A stretch of DNA of 64,000 nt, taken from contig JAZKJV010010125.1 in assembly GCA_037367405.1 (NCBI GenBank), forward strand, positions 310,001-374,000, read 5' to 3'. The notes under the pieces were generated by a model that was not told where the DNA came from, searched no databases, and saw only the letters and a list, made by a program, of their open reading frames with translations. Each line of letters starts with the position of its first letter. Positions within the stretch are counted from its first letter, which is position 1. Below are positions 21,925-32,170 of this stretch, piece after piece. Source of the DNA: Ottelia alismoides. Lineage: Eukaryota; Streptophyta; Magnoliopsida; Alismatales; Hydrocharitaceae. The position numbers and the translations under genes are program-made.

Positions 21925-24848
21925 TGATGAATCTGCGACTCATCATCGCAATATCTTGATCTTAGCAAAATCCCTGAGTAAAGTCTCAAATAAATGTACA
22001 TAAAATCATTAAATTAATAAAATGACTCTTGTAAAAAAATACATTAATTATTGTATATTAGATTGTATAAAATAAATTAACACTAAAAAGCCGCAAATTA
22101 AAGGAGTTTTTCACCTATAAATAGCCCAAAACTTTATGGATTTTTAATAATTTCATTTCAACTCCTTTTTGCCTAATTCTTTCTCTAACTTGTTTATAAA
22201 AATGTAAATAAAAATACAAAAATACAAAATAAATTTTACCTCAAATAAATGCTCCTAGATCCCAAAGAGAAAAAGCTGTAAAATCCAACTTCCAAGCTAA
22301 ATTCCCGCTCCGTCTGAACTCCAAATTCATGAAACTCACTTTTAAAGTTCAAGTTAGAAAATTATCTATCCAACGGAAGTGGTTTCATTAAAATCGGAGC
22401 TCGTTTGCAAAAGTTGGGTTTTGGGACCTAAATGTACATTGTATATTATGTATATATTCATTCTTTCTTCAATTTTTATTGTATCTTTCTTAATTACTAA
22501 AAATACAAAAAAATCATACTTGTGTTGTAATTATATTATTTTATTGTATTTTTTCCGTTGTAAATATCTCTTATTAAAAAGACAAAAAAATTACATATTA
22601 GAAAAGTAAAAAAAATGTGCACATGTTGTTTGTCTTCCCTTGTAAATTCTCCACTATTTATTTTCTTTTTTTATTCTATTGTAATTAAAGTAGCCAACTT
22701 TATTTCATTTATTTATTTAATTTCCATTCTCTACAATAGCCACCAATTCAACTCCATTATTCCATCATTTTTTCCCAACTTCCCATTCAACTCCATTAAT
22801 AATCCAACTTCCCATTCAACTCCACCACCTTAATAACTTCTCATGTATCATCTTTATTTACATCTCATTTTCCTCATTTTTGCCTTTGATCCATCTTTAT
22901 GTGAGGAGAGCCAAGTTCCCATAGTTGAATCGGTGACAGCGACGCAACCGCGGTCGAGCGACGATGGCCCTCTCTCCGGTGAGATCCGTTGGCTTTTTGG
23001 CCAACATCGCAGCTGCAACCGCGCGCTGCTCGAGCTCATCGCACGCCGGTGATTGGAGCGAAGACCGTGCTCTCGTGAGCACCCCATAGGCGACCGTATC
23101 ATCGTAAGTATTTTTCTCCCTTCATTTTATCATAGTTGTTGTTTTTTTGCATTTTTTTTATATATCGTCACATTACCATCATCATCACCACCATCATCTC
23201 TTTCTCCTTTATTTTTATTGTCATCGATCCTCCTTCTCCATTTGCATACACTTATTAACAAAACAAAAAAATAAAAAAATCTAAACAAAAAAAGAAGTTT
23301 TTATTACATCAGAAAAAAATAAAAAAATAAAAAAAAGAAACAGCGGAAGGAGCAACATGCGTTGTGCCGCCTGCCGCCCCTCCCACCCTTCTCCACCGCC
23401 AGCCGACGGGCTCCCAACCACCGGCCCCCAAACGCACCACCGCGTGCCAGCGGCTCCGCCCCCAGCCCTCCTCCGTGCGCGATCGCGCCTCCCACCGCTG
23501 TCACGGCTGCGCCAGCGCAGCAGCCCTTCGCTTGCCCTCGTGCGACGCCAACGCCGCCCTCTCCGCCGCGCCACCGCGGCCGACCAGCCGCGATCACCGC
23601 CCCTCCGCCGTGAGACTACCCCACAGCCTCCTCGCGGTCGCGCGCCCGTCGTCGCCCCCTTCCCCGTTGGGTTCGTCTGGAGAAAGAAGAAGGTCATTTG
23701 CTTTTAATTTTTTATTGTGAAATTTGCATATTTTATTTCTCATCTTTCTGTAATTACAATATCATCCATGTACATAAGTTGCATTGTAATCTTCAATTTC
23801 CAGTTTGCACGGATAACCCTGTGTTCTACCTTTAATTTGGACCTTGTTTATGCATCTTGATATTCAATGAAAAATACTTTCATGTTGAGCAACTAATTCT
23901 CTACATTGTGGATTTTTATTTATATTTTTTTGTATTTGGGTAATTAACTAAAATTATGCAACTGAGCTATTGCATATTTTACCCAATCTGGACTCTTAAA
24001 ATTATATCTCACACACGGTTGTCTAAAAATTCCACAAAAATTATATGTGATGCCTTGAAGAGTATTTAATTTACTATCAAAATTTCAACCAAAATGGAGT
24101 TATCTTGTGCCTGAAATAAATCATAGAGTGGAATTCATAATTGATTTTTAATTAAATCCACGTACATCTTTTTTGCGAAATTTCAAGTCTCCTGGATTCT
24201 ATATGGAAATATCTTTTTAGGATAATTCACATTCTAATTAATTTGACATTGTGGATTTATTAGAAATTAATTACTCATTATCATTCTGTTTTCATTAAAA
24301 AATCCATAAAAAAATCATATATTGTCAAAAAATCCAAAAATATTATTGTAGCTTCCTTGCATGATGTTTTCATTCCAGTAATTTTTTCATAATTTTTACT
24401 TACGGTTTGTGTGAGAAATTGTGAAAAAACCCATAAAAAGTGTACATTTTTATTTATTGCATTTAACCCATAAAATTCCAAAAAAAGTACCTTGCATTCA
24501 TCTCTGGATTAGGACCCTAGGAAAAATATAATTTGGCTAAATTGGAATAATTTGATATTAAAATTAATTTGGCCTTGGTGTGTGTTTTCTTAGTGTTGTA
24601 ATTCACTTGCATTTGCATTCTATTTGCATAAAAAAATTATAATAAAAACCGCACTGGAAATCTAAAACCTAATTTTCAAACTAACCCAAAGTTGTTCCTT
24701 TTCCTCCCTGTGTTCGACCTCGGACTTGCCCGAGATATAAATTAAGCCGAGACACTCTTCACGGAGATCTCCTCTCGGTTCTGACTAAATCGGTAAGTAC
24801 ACGTATTACAACGTACATGAATTATTTATCGTATTTAGCGACTCGTCA
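21925..24848 (+). repeat. E3 5' LTR
   Basis: It starts TGATGAATC and ends CTCGTCA, two bases before the PBS-like site, giving 2924 bases. The 3' LTR at 38010 matches it from the first base with a few percent difference by eye. The first 22 bases form an imperfect palindrome. A GC-rich block (about 23340-23700) lies in the middle. The part from 23091 on is duplicated. Confidence 0.9.
22115..22126 (+). promoter_or_regulatory. TATA-like box in the E3 5' LTR
   Basis: CTATAAATAGCC is a strong TATA match about 190 bases into the LTR. The 3' LTR has CTGTAAATAGCC (38202-38213), one base different. Since other LTRs here have their TATA box much further in, it may not be the true promoter. Confidence 0.35.
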
Positions 24849-24850
24849 GA

Positions 24851-24868
24851 TAGTGTCGTTGCCGAGGA
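24851..24868 (+). other. decayed primer-binding site, E3 unit 1
   Basis: TAGTGTCGTTGCCGAGGA differs from the intact site at four positions, two G to A and two C to T. It starts two bases after the LTR end. Confidence 0.75.
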
Positions 24869-26968
24869 GGCAAACGGCTTAGGGATTAATTTAAAATTTT
24901 GGATTTAGATTTTCTCTACTCGGGTAGTCTGACCCCCGAGCCACTTGTAATTTATCCATTTTTCTTTCAATTATTTATCTTCATATTTTTGTATATATTT
25001 TGTTTTTTCTCTCTAACATAAATCTTATTTTCCTTGCGAGGGCCCGGTGGACTTGGAGTGCATCGGAGGTCGACGGACGCGACGCGCGCCGACTGCTGAA
25101 GTGCGAGGATAATTCATTTATTTTTGAGAGAAATTTTGTAAATTGTTGTAATTATTTATCTTGCTCATTTATAGCGACTCTTGTTTGAGAGCTCGTGCGT
25201 GTAAAAAGACTTAGACATTATTTGTGGTGTGTCGAGCCTGTTTCACTCTCCGGTGAGGGTGGGGCTCGACTTGAGTGGCGAAATTTAGGATTAGGCACAC
25301 GATAGTATAGAATCAAATTTGTTTGTGCCCATCGTAATTTACGACCGTATCATCGTAAGTATTTTTCTCCCTTCATTTTATCATAGTTGTTGTTTTTTGC
25401 ATTTTTTTATATATATCGTCACATTACCATCATCATCACCACCATCATCTCTTTCTCCTTTATTTTTATTGTCATCACTCCTCCTTCTCCATTTGCATAC
25501 CCTTATTAACAAAACAAAAAATTAAAAAATTAAAAAAAAGAAGTTTTTATTACAGCAGAAAAAAATTAAAAAAATTAAAAAAAAAGAAACAGCGGAAGGA
25601 GCAGCAGGCGTTGTGCCACCCGCCGCCCCTCCCACCCTTCTCCACCGCCAGCCAGCGGACTCCCAACCACCGGCCCCCAAACGCACCGCCGCGCGCCAGC
25701 GGCTCCGCCCCCAGCCCTCCTCCGCACGTGATCGCGCCTCCCACCGCCGCTGCGGCTGCGCCAGCGCAGCAGCCCTTCGCCGGCCCCCGTGCGACGCCAA
25801 CGCCGCCCTCTCCGCCGCACCACCGTGGCCGACCAGCCACGATCACCGGCCCTCCGCCGTGAGACTACCCCACCGCCTCCTTGCGGTCGCGCGCCCGCTG
25901 TCGCCCCCTTCCCCGTTGGGTTCGTCTGGAGAAAGAAGAAGGTCATTTGCTTTTAATTTTTTATTGTGAAATTTGCATATTTTATTTCTTATGTTTCTGT
26001 AATTACAATAGCATCCCTGTACATAAGTTGCATTGTAATCTTCAATTTCCAGTTTGCACGGATAACCCTGTGTTTTACCTTTAATTTGGACCTTGTTTAT
26101 GCATCTTGATATTCAATGAAAAATACTTTCATGTTGAGCAACTAATTCTCTACATTGTAGATATTTATTTATATTTTTGTTGTATTTGGGTAATTAACTA
26201 AAATTATGCAACTGAACTATTGCATATTTTACCCAATTTGGACTCTTAAAATTAGATCTCACACACGGTTGCTCTAAAAATTCCAGAAAAATTATATGTG
26301 ATGCCTTGAAGAGTATTTAATTTACTACCTAAATTTCAACCAAAATGGAGTTATCTTGTGCCTTAAATAAATCATAGAGTGGAATTCATAATTGATTTTT
26401 AATTAAATCCACGTACATCTTTTTTGCGAAATTTCAAGTCTCCTGGATTCTATATGGAAATACCTTTTTAGGATAATTCGCATTCTGATTAATTTGACAT
26501 TGTGGATTTATTAGAAATTAATTACTCATTATCATTCTGTTTTCATTAAAAAAATCATAAAAGATTCATATATTATCAAAAAATCCAGAAATATTACTGT
26601 AGCTCCTTGCATGATGTTTTCATTCCAGTAATTTTTTCATAGTTTTTGCTTACTGTTTGTGTGAGAAATTGCGAAAAAACCGATAAAAGTGTACATTTTT
26701 ATTTATTGCATTTTAACCCATAAAATTCCAAAAAAAGTATCTTGCATTCATCTGTGGATTAGAACTCTTGGAAAAATATAATTTAGCTAAATTGGACTAA
26801 TTTGATATTAAAATTAATTTAGCATTGTTGTGTGTTTTCTTAGTGTTGTAATTCACTTGCATTTGCATTCTATTTGCATAAAAAAATTATAAAAAAAACC
26901 GCACTGGATATCTAAAACCTAATTTTCAAATTAACCCAAAGTTGTTCCTTGTCCGCCATGTGTTCGAC

Positions 26969-26984
26969 CCCGGACTTGTCCGGG
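26969..26984 (+). other. U5 stem-loop, E3 unit 2 (partner in unit 1 at 24719-24734)
   Basis: CCCGGA, CTTG, TCCGGG is a 6-bp stem directly after GTTCGAC. In unit 1 the same place reads CTCGG with CCGAG, so the second base pair changed from C-G to T-A on both sides. It lies 114 bases before the LTR end. Confidence 0.55.
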
Positions 26985-27100
26985 ATATAAATTAAGCCGA
27001 GACACTCTTAACAGAGATCTCCTCTCGGTTCTGACTAAATCGCTAAGTACACGTATTACAACGTATACGAATTATTTATCGTATTTAGCGACTCGTCAGA

Positions 27101-27118
27101 TGGCGCCGTTGCCGGGGA
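27101..27118 (+). other. E3 primer-binding site, tRNA-Asp type
   Basis: TGGCGCCGTTGCCGGGGA is the complement of the 3' end of plant tRNA-Asp (ending CCCCGGCAACGGCGCCA). This is the minus-strand priming site typical of Athila elements. It follows the LTR-type end CTCGTCA by two bases. Confidence 0.9.
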
Positions 27119-28554
27119 GGCAAACGGCTTAGGGATTAATTTAAAATTTTGGATTTAGATTTTCTCTACTCGGGTAGTCTGACCCCCGAGCCACTCGTAA
27201 TTTATCCATTTTTCTTTCAATTATTTCTCTTCATATTTTTGAATATATTTTGTTTTTATCTCTCTAACATAAATCTTATTTTCCTTGCGAGGGCCCGGTG
27301 GACTTGGAGTGCATCGGAGGTCGACGGACGCGACGCGCGCCGACTATTGAAGTGCGAGGATAATTCATTTATTTTTGAGAGAAATTTTGTAAATTCTTGT
27401 AATTATTTATCTTGCTCATTTATAGCGGCTCTTGTTTGAGAGCTCGCGCGTGTAAAAAGACTTGGACATTATTTGTGGTGTGTCGAGCTTGTTTCACTCT
27501 CCGATTAGGGTGGGGCTCGACTTGAGTGGTGAAATTTAGGATTAGGCACACGGTAGTATAGAATCAAATTTGTTTGTGCCCATCGTAATTTAGGCCACAC
27601 ATATCTTAGAAGATTCACTTATCTTATAAGATTCATAATGAGACGCACATAGACACGTACTACTTAGCTCAAAATTCAATTAATTCTTCCCCACTGATAG
27701 TATATTGTTTAGGTGCGGTTTTCTCGATCTGCATGCATTTAGTGTAATATTTATAAATTCTGTCTTGCATAACGCATGAAGAGTGCTGGGATTCACTGTA
27801 AGTATACCTTCTTCTGAGCATGCATCATAGTTTCTCATTTGCATTCTGATTTCCTATTTCCCTCTTGTTTTACAACTTTAGGTCAAAAGGAAATTGGGAC
27901 TGAACGGTAGACGTGCTTGTGTGTTCACATAAATTTCAAGTGATAACCTAACTCTAATATTGGGACTGAATTGAGCAGGTCAGCAGGTCGATTTAATTAA
28001 TTGGAATAAAAAGAACCCTTGTTCTCAGGTGCATAAAGCCCTCATTGTTTGTTTTACTTGCAAGTGAGAGAGAGACGACCCTAGGATAGAGCCAAGTCTG
28101 GATTTCTTACTTACTACTGGTTCTTTATTTTTAGGCGATTAGCTACTTTTCAGTGAGGATTTATGGGTAGCCGGTAAACGGTCCGGAATTCCTTAGCAGA
28201 GTGGGAGGTTTAGAGGACGTGTTAGTCCTCAAGGAACGGGTAGCCGTATTTATACGGTCCGTACTTACTCCTATACTGGCTGAAAGTAGGTCAAACTAGT
28301 TGTAAGAACCGGGCCAGTCTGTAGGAAAATACAGGCACCTAACAGCTTGTTAATCTTTCCAAGATTGTATTCTCACCAACTAAAATTGACCAGATAATTC
28401 GGCCAAACTCTTACGGCCATCATGTGTTGAGTTGGTGAAATTGAGGGTTTGAATTGTGTTTGTATTGTGTGAGTTTACTCCGCACATTTACGTGCACCAT
28501 AGAACTAGCGCCTCATTGACTATCGTGTTCGAATCGGTTCTTTTGACATCAAAG
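27119..28554 (+). other. E3 leader
   Basis: Non-coding leader between PBS and gag. It includes the last part of the duplicated unit, a splice-donor-like GTAAGTA at 27798-27804, and three small hairpins: CCG-GTAAA-CGG at 28171-28181, GAGGAC/GTCCTC at 28213-28230 and CCGTA/TACGG at 28244-28257. The TAGCCGGTAA...CGGTCCG segment is also in the E5 leader (56680-56730, minus). The first gag ATG is taken at 28555. Confidence 0.6.
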
Positions 28555-31204
28555 ATGACTGATTGGGGGGATATTTATTCGGACTTTGCGAATCTCTCGT
28601 TGAACCCTTCAAGAAGTACGTCTTCACAAGTCCATGCGCAACTTGGACCAACCTGGACTCATGACCCTCTTGAGCCCAGGATCACTCACTCTCGGGATGG
28701 TTACTCTCAAACCATTCCATTTCTCTCTTCCCACCTCACCGAGGAAGACCATCGCCTCGGTGAGAATATCTTGATTCATAAATCCTCTTCTAATCCAGAA
28801 TACCTTGCTGATGTAGGACATAAATAAGATTCAAGTAAAATGCCAAAGAAGAAAGAAGAGGAAGAAGAGAACCATGAAGACCCAATGAGAATGATACTTG
28901 CTCGATTAGCTGCATCTGAGCAGCAACATGCATTACTGAGAGCTCAGTTAGGACAGTTAAATGTTGGGGTCGAACCCCCAATGGATGCGGCGTATAACCC
29001 CGGACAATATCAAATTCATAACTACTTGAGCCCGGCCGAACCCACTGTTAACTTTGAATTGAAGCCGCATTTTCTGAACTTGCTGCCACATTTTGATGGG
29101 AATGCTTCCGAGGAGCCATATGCACTCCTAAGGGACTTTGAGCTCATATGTGCTAACCTCAAACATAATAATGTCAGCCAGGATTATATTAGGCTCAAAG
29201 CCCTTCCATTTGCCTTGGGTGGAAAAGCCGATTACTGGGTAAAGAATCTTGGAATCAGCGTTACCACTTATGCCCAGTTCAAGGACCTATTCCTAAAGAA
29301 GTTCTACCCGTTGAGTAGAACTAACATGATGAGGACGCGAATTACAAGTTTTTCCCAGTTACCCCATGAAGCCTTCTGTAATGCTTGGGAAAGATTCAAG
29401 GACATCCTGCAAAAGTGTCCTTATCATGGATTAGATGATAACATCTTGGTCCAATCCTTCTTCACTAGTCTCAATCCTGAGATGCAGGGTTTAGTGATCA
29501 CTGCCTGTGGAGGCAGCTACACATCACGAGGAGTGGATACCGTATGGATGGTATTCGAGCAGATGGCTGAAACTAGCCGCTCGCAGATGGCCAGCAGGGC
29601 CTATACACAATCCCCCAGTTCACTCTCATTTGGAGGGGGAAAATCAGCTATAGTCGATCTCTCTCAGGACGTGATCCCTAGCATGGGACTTCTTACAGAC
29701 AAGCTTACTGTAGTCGAGAAGATCGACATGAGGATTGATGAGTTAGACCGGAGCATCTCTAAACTTCCAAAACAGATGGAGGAGTTGACTGAGAAGGTAC
29801 CTAAGATAAGGATACCCACCGTGACTGCACCCTCTGCTCCCATATATTGAGTTCACCATGTTCAGGAGCAGTTGGTGTCAGGGCAACCCCAGCTGTGGGA
29901 GCAGGACCAATCCTATGCCCACTCTTTCCAGCAGCCACCTCCATTAGCAGAGACAGTCCAGGAGGAGCTTCCCCCAGTTTGGGAGGTGAATGGGATATGG
30001 TATACTCAGGACCCTGCCAGGCAGGGAAGTACGAGAGACCGACAGACCTACCAGCATCCCCCGACCTTTCACAACACCGCATTCACCTCCGCACCACCTC
30101 CTTCACAGCAGAGCCCTGTATTCCAGCTACCCCAGCAGCAGAGGCAGCAGTACCAGCAGTATGGCCGACAGGGCCATTACCAGACGGGCCATCAGGGCCC
30201 GTAACCCCAGCAGTAGCAGTAGAGGTAGTACACTTGCCAGCAGGGCCAGTCTTCCCGTTCTTCTTCCCAGTCTTATCCACTTCCTTCATCGTCTAGTCCC
30301 GTGGATATTCAGCAGCAGATACTTGACGAGCTACATTCCTACAGGAATGAGATTCAAGACTTACGGGTGGATGTCAACTGCCTGTCCAGATGGCGAGACG
30401 AGCAGACTGCACCCTCTACCTCTATCCCAGCCCAAGTTCAGGCTAACCCAAATGGCCTGAACCGTTCTAGTTCTCAGTAGCACTTTGGTCAGGTATACTA
30501 TTCAGCATCTCCTAAATCTTAACATGAGATTCTTTCGTGTGACGAGGCTAACCACATGTCACTCGGGAGCGGAAGGACCGTGGCCGTACCTGACCGGGCG
30601 AGGGACACAAGGAGGGGCATCTCTGGAGTTCTACCTGAGGAGTCTTCAGAGGACGAGGAGGAGAGGCATCATATTTCGGAGTCCCATCAGCACCATTCGA
30701 GGATTTCCACTCAGGGAGCCAAGAGGAGGAGGAGAGCACGTATGCAGCATCGTTAACATGGAAATTCTTCTAAGTCTACAGAGGACCTTGCATCTCCGGT
30801 TGTGGAGGATATCACTCCAGCTTCTATTCCACAACCTTTAGTAGATAGTTTTGATTTCGATTCCATGTTGCATCAAAAAGATTCTTGTATGAAGAACTTT
30901 GTTTCAGTTAATGCCAAGAATGATCTTTCAGTTCATGATTCAGACTCTTCATCCTCTGTTTCCCTAGCTTCAATCCCTTTCCCCCGTGCTCTTACGGCAG
31001 GAAAGCGCATCAAAAAGATTCAGAAAGATGACCCCGATATGGCACGGTTTTGTAAAGAAAACATCACAGTTAAGGTGCCATTTGATGAATATGTGGCTAA
31101 CCATCCTGCCTTCCAAAAATACCTTAAGGTAAGATGCACACCTAGAAGGGTTAGCAGGAAGAAAGATAACCGAAATATAAAGACACATGTCTTATCAGTA
31201 GCCA
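28555..31204 (+). pseudogene. gag: E3 gag, broken by stop codons
   Basis: Gag forms the virus-like particle. The start at 28555 (MTDWGDIYSDF) opens the frame that carries the rest. The core at 28840-29850 is a Retrotrans_gag-type domain with PHFLNLLPHFDG, YWVKNLG, FYPLSRT and WERFKDIL. The tail (29851-30480) is rich in Gln, Pro and Tyr and carries repeated nonsense codons. Stops in one frame lie at 28825, 29848, 30202, 30214, 30220, 30226, 30478, 30520 and 30754; several are TAG where Gln CAG is expected. An acidic and serine-rich linker follows (30802-31200). The frame here is offset from protease-pol downstream of the TRIM even after removing the insertion, so an indel or a frameshift lies between. 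Confidence 0.85.
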
Positions 31205-31209
31205 CAACC

Positions 31210-31412
31210 TGTAACGTCCCGGGCTTAGGTCCCCGGTCCGTTAACGGAGCATTACTGGCCCTAACAACCTCTTGGGATCAGGCCCATGCGGACCCGATTA
31301 ACCACCCCCAAAATGCTTAAGCCGGGTTATTAAGTAGTAACCTCCTTCACTATTTATCCCACCCGGGAATTTTGTATTCCACGGTGTGGGACAAATCCTT
31401 TGGGGTTTTACA
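31210..31412 (-). repeat. TRIM outer LTR (left)
   Basis: 203 bases, identical to 31968-32170. A TATA-like GATAAATAG lies on the minus strand near 31355. Confidence 0.9.
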
Positions 31413-31588
31413 ACCTCCCCCACTTATATTCGCAACGTCCTCGTTGCAACATGGCCCATCGCTTACTCCCAGTGACAGTGGCGGCTTCACGCTCTGGGTA
31501 GCCATTTCCTCCAACCTCTTTGTAGGAGCGGCTCCACCTCTCAGGTAGCCCTTTCCACTGTCAGAGGGTGTTCGGCTCTGATACCATT

Positions 31589-31791
31589 TGTAACGTCCCG
31601 GGCTTAGGTCCCCGGTCCGTTAACGGAGCATTACTGGCCCTAACAACCTCTTGGGATCAGGCCCGTGCGGACCCGATTAACCACCCCCAAAATTCTTAAG
31701 CCGGGTTATTAAGTAGTAACCTCCTTCACTATTTATCCCACCCGGGAATTTTGTATTCCACGGTGTGGGACAAATCCTTTGGGGTTTTACA
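31589..31791 (-). repeat. TRIM middle LTR
   Basis: 203 bases with two differences from the outer LTRs (GTGCGG for ATGCGG near 31663, and AATTCTTAAG for AATGCTTAAG near 31692). Confidence 0.9.
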
Positions 31792-31952
31792 ACCTCCCCC
31801 ACTTATATTCGCAACGTCCTCGTTGCAACATGGCCCATCGCTTACTCCCAGTGACAGTGGCGGCTTCACGCTCTGGGTAGCCATTTCCTCCAACCTCTTT
31901 GTAGGGGCGGCTCCACCTCTCGGGTAGCCCTTTCCACTGTCAGAGGGTGTTC

Positions 31953-31965
31953 GGCTCTGATACCA
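31953..31965 (-). other. TRIM primer-binding site (second copy at 31574-31586)
   Basis: On the minus strand TGGTATCAGAGCC matches 13 bases complementary to the 3' end of plant initiator tRNA-Met. Confidence 0.9.
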
Positions 31966-31967
31966 TT

Positions 31968-32170
31968 TGTAACGTCCCGGGCTTAGGTCCCCGGTCCGTT
32001 AACGGAGCATTACTGGCCCTAACAACCTCTTGGGATCAGGCCCATGCGGACCCGATTAACCACCCCCAAAATGCTTAAGCCGGGTTATTAAGTAGTAACC
32101 TCCTTCACTATTTATCCCACCCGGGAATTTTGTATTCCACGGTGTGGGACAAATCCTTTGGGGTTTTACA
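31968..32170 (-). repeat. TRIM outer LTR (right)
   Basis: 203 bases, ending (plus strand) GGGGTTTTACA next to the CAACC duplication. An open frame that seems to start here at 32130 only borrows its ATG from the TRIM; the real protease-pol frame is E3 sequence from 32171. Confidence 0.9.

Larger units (their letters stand above)
23091..27592 (+). repeat. tandem duplication of 2251 bp in E3
   Basis: Unit 1 is 23091-25341 and unit 2 is 25342-27592. Each runs from CGACCGTATCATCG to CATCGTAATTTA and contains the LTR 3' part, the LTR end, a PBS and about 470 bases of leader. The units differ by scattered substitutions and small indels. Unit 2 has an intact PBS, unit 1 a decayed one. TAGGC flanks both outer breakpoints and CATCGTAA lies close to each, but the junction is not a simple crossover at either. 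Confidence 0.9.
31210..32170 (-). mobile_element. TRIM element with three LTRs, inserted in E3
   Basis: On the minus strand each LTR runs TGTAAAACCCC to GACGTTACA (203 bp): 31968-32170, 31589-31791, 31210-31412. Two 176-bp internal segments (31792-31967, 31413-31588) lack coding capacity; each starts, two bases after an LTR, with a tRNA-iMet-type primer site and ends with AAGTGGGGGAGGT before the next LTR. The target duplication CAACC is at 31205-31209 and 32171-32175. The outer LTRs are identical, while the middle LTR differs from them at two positions. TRIMs are moved by proteins of other elements. Confidence 0.93.

Noticed and set aside
23357..23720. Proline- and arginine-rich open frames of 83-125 codons in the GC-rich block of all three E3 LTR copies (also 25611-25969, 39431-39808).
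   Set aside because: Both strands and several frames are open at once, as expected for GC-rich DNA poor in stop codons. Changes between copies are not biased to third positions, and no domain is visible.
31210..31412. TRIM LTR as a Cassandra element carrying a 5S rRNA promoter.
   Set aside because: A stretch with CTTAAGCATTTTGGGGG on the minus strand slightly resembles the 5S A-box, but most positions differ and the other control elements are not clear.
31574..31590. GGCTCTGATACCA as part of a tRNA-Met gene.
   Set aside because: Only the 3' end complement is present; there is no cloverleaf. It is the TRIM primer-binding site.
32130..32170. ATG at 32130 as the start of E3 pol.
   Set aside because: It lies within the TRIM LTR and is in frame with pol only by chance; E3 sequence resumes at 32171.
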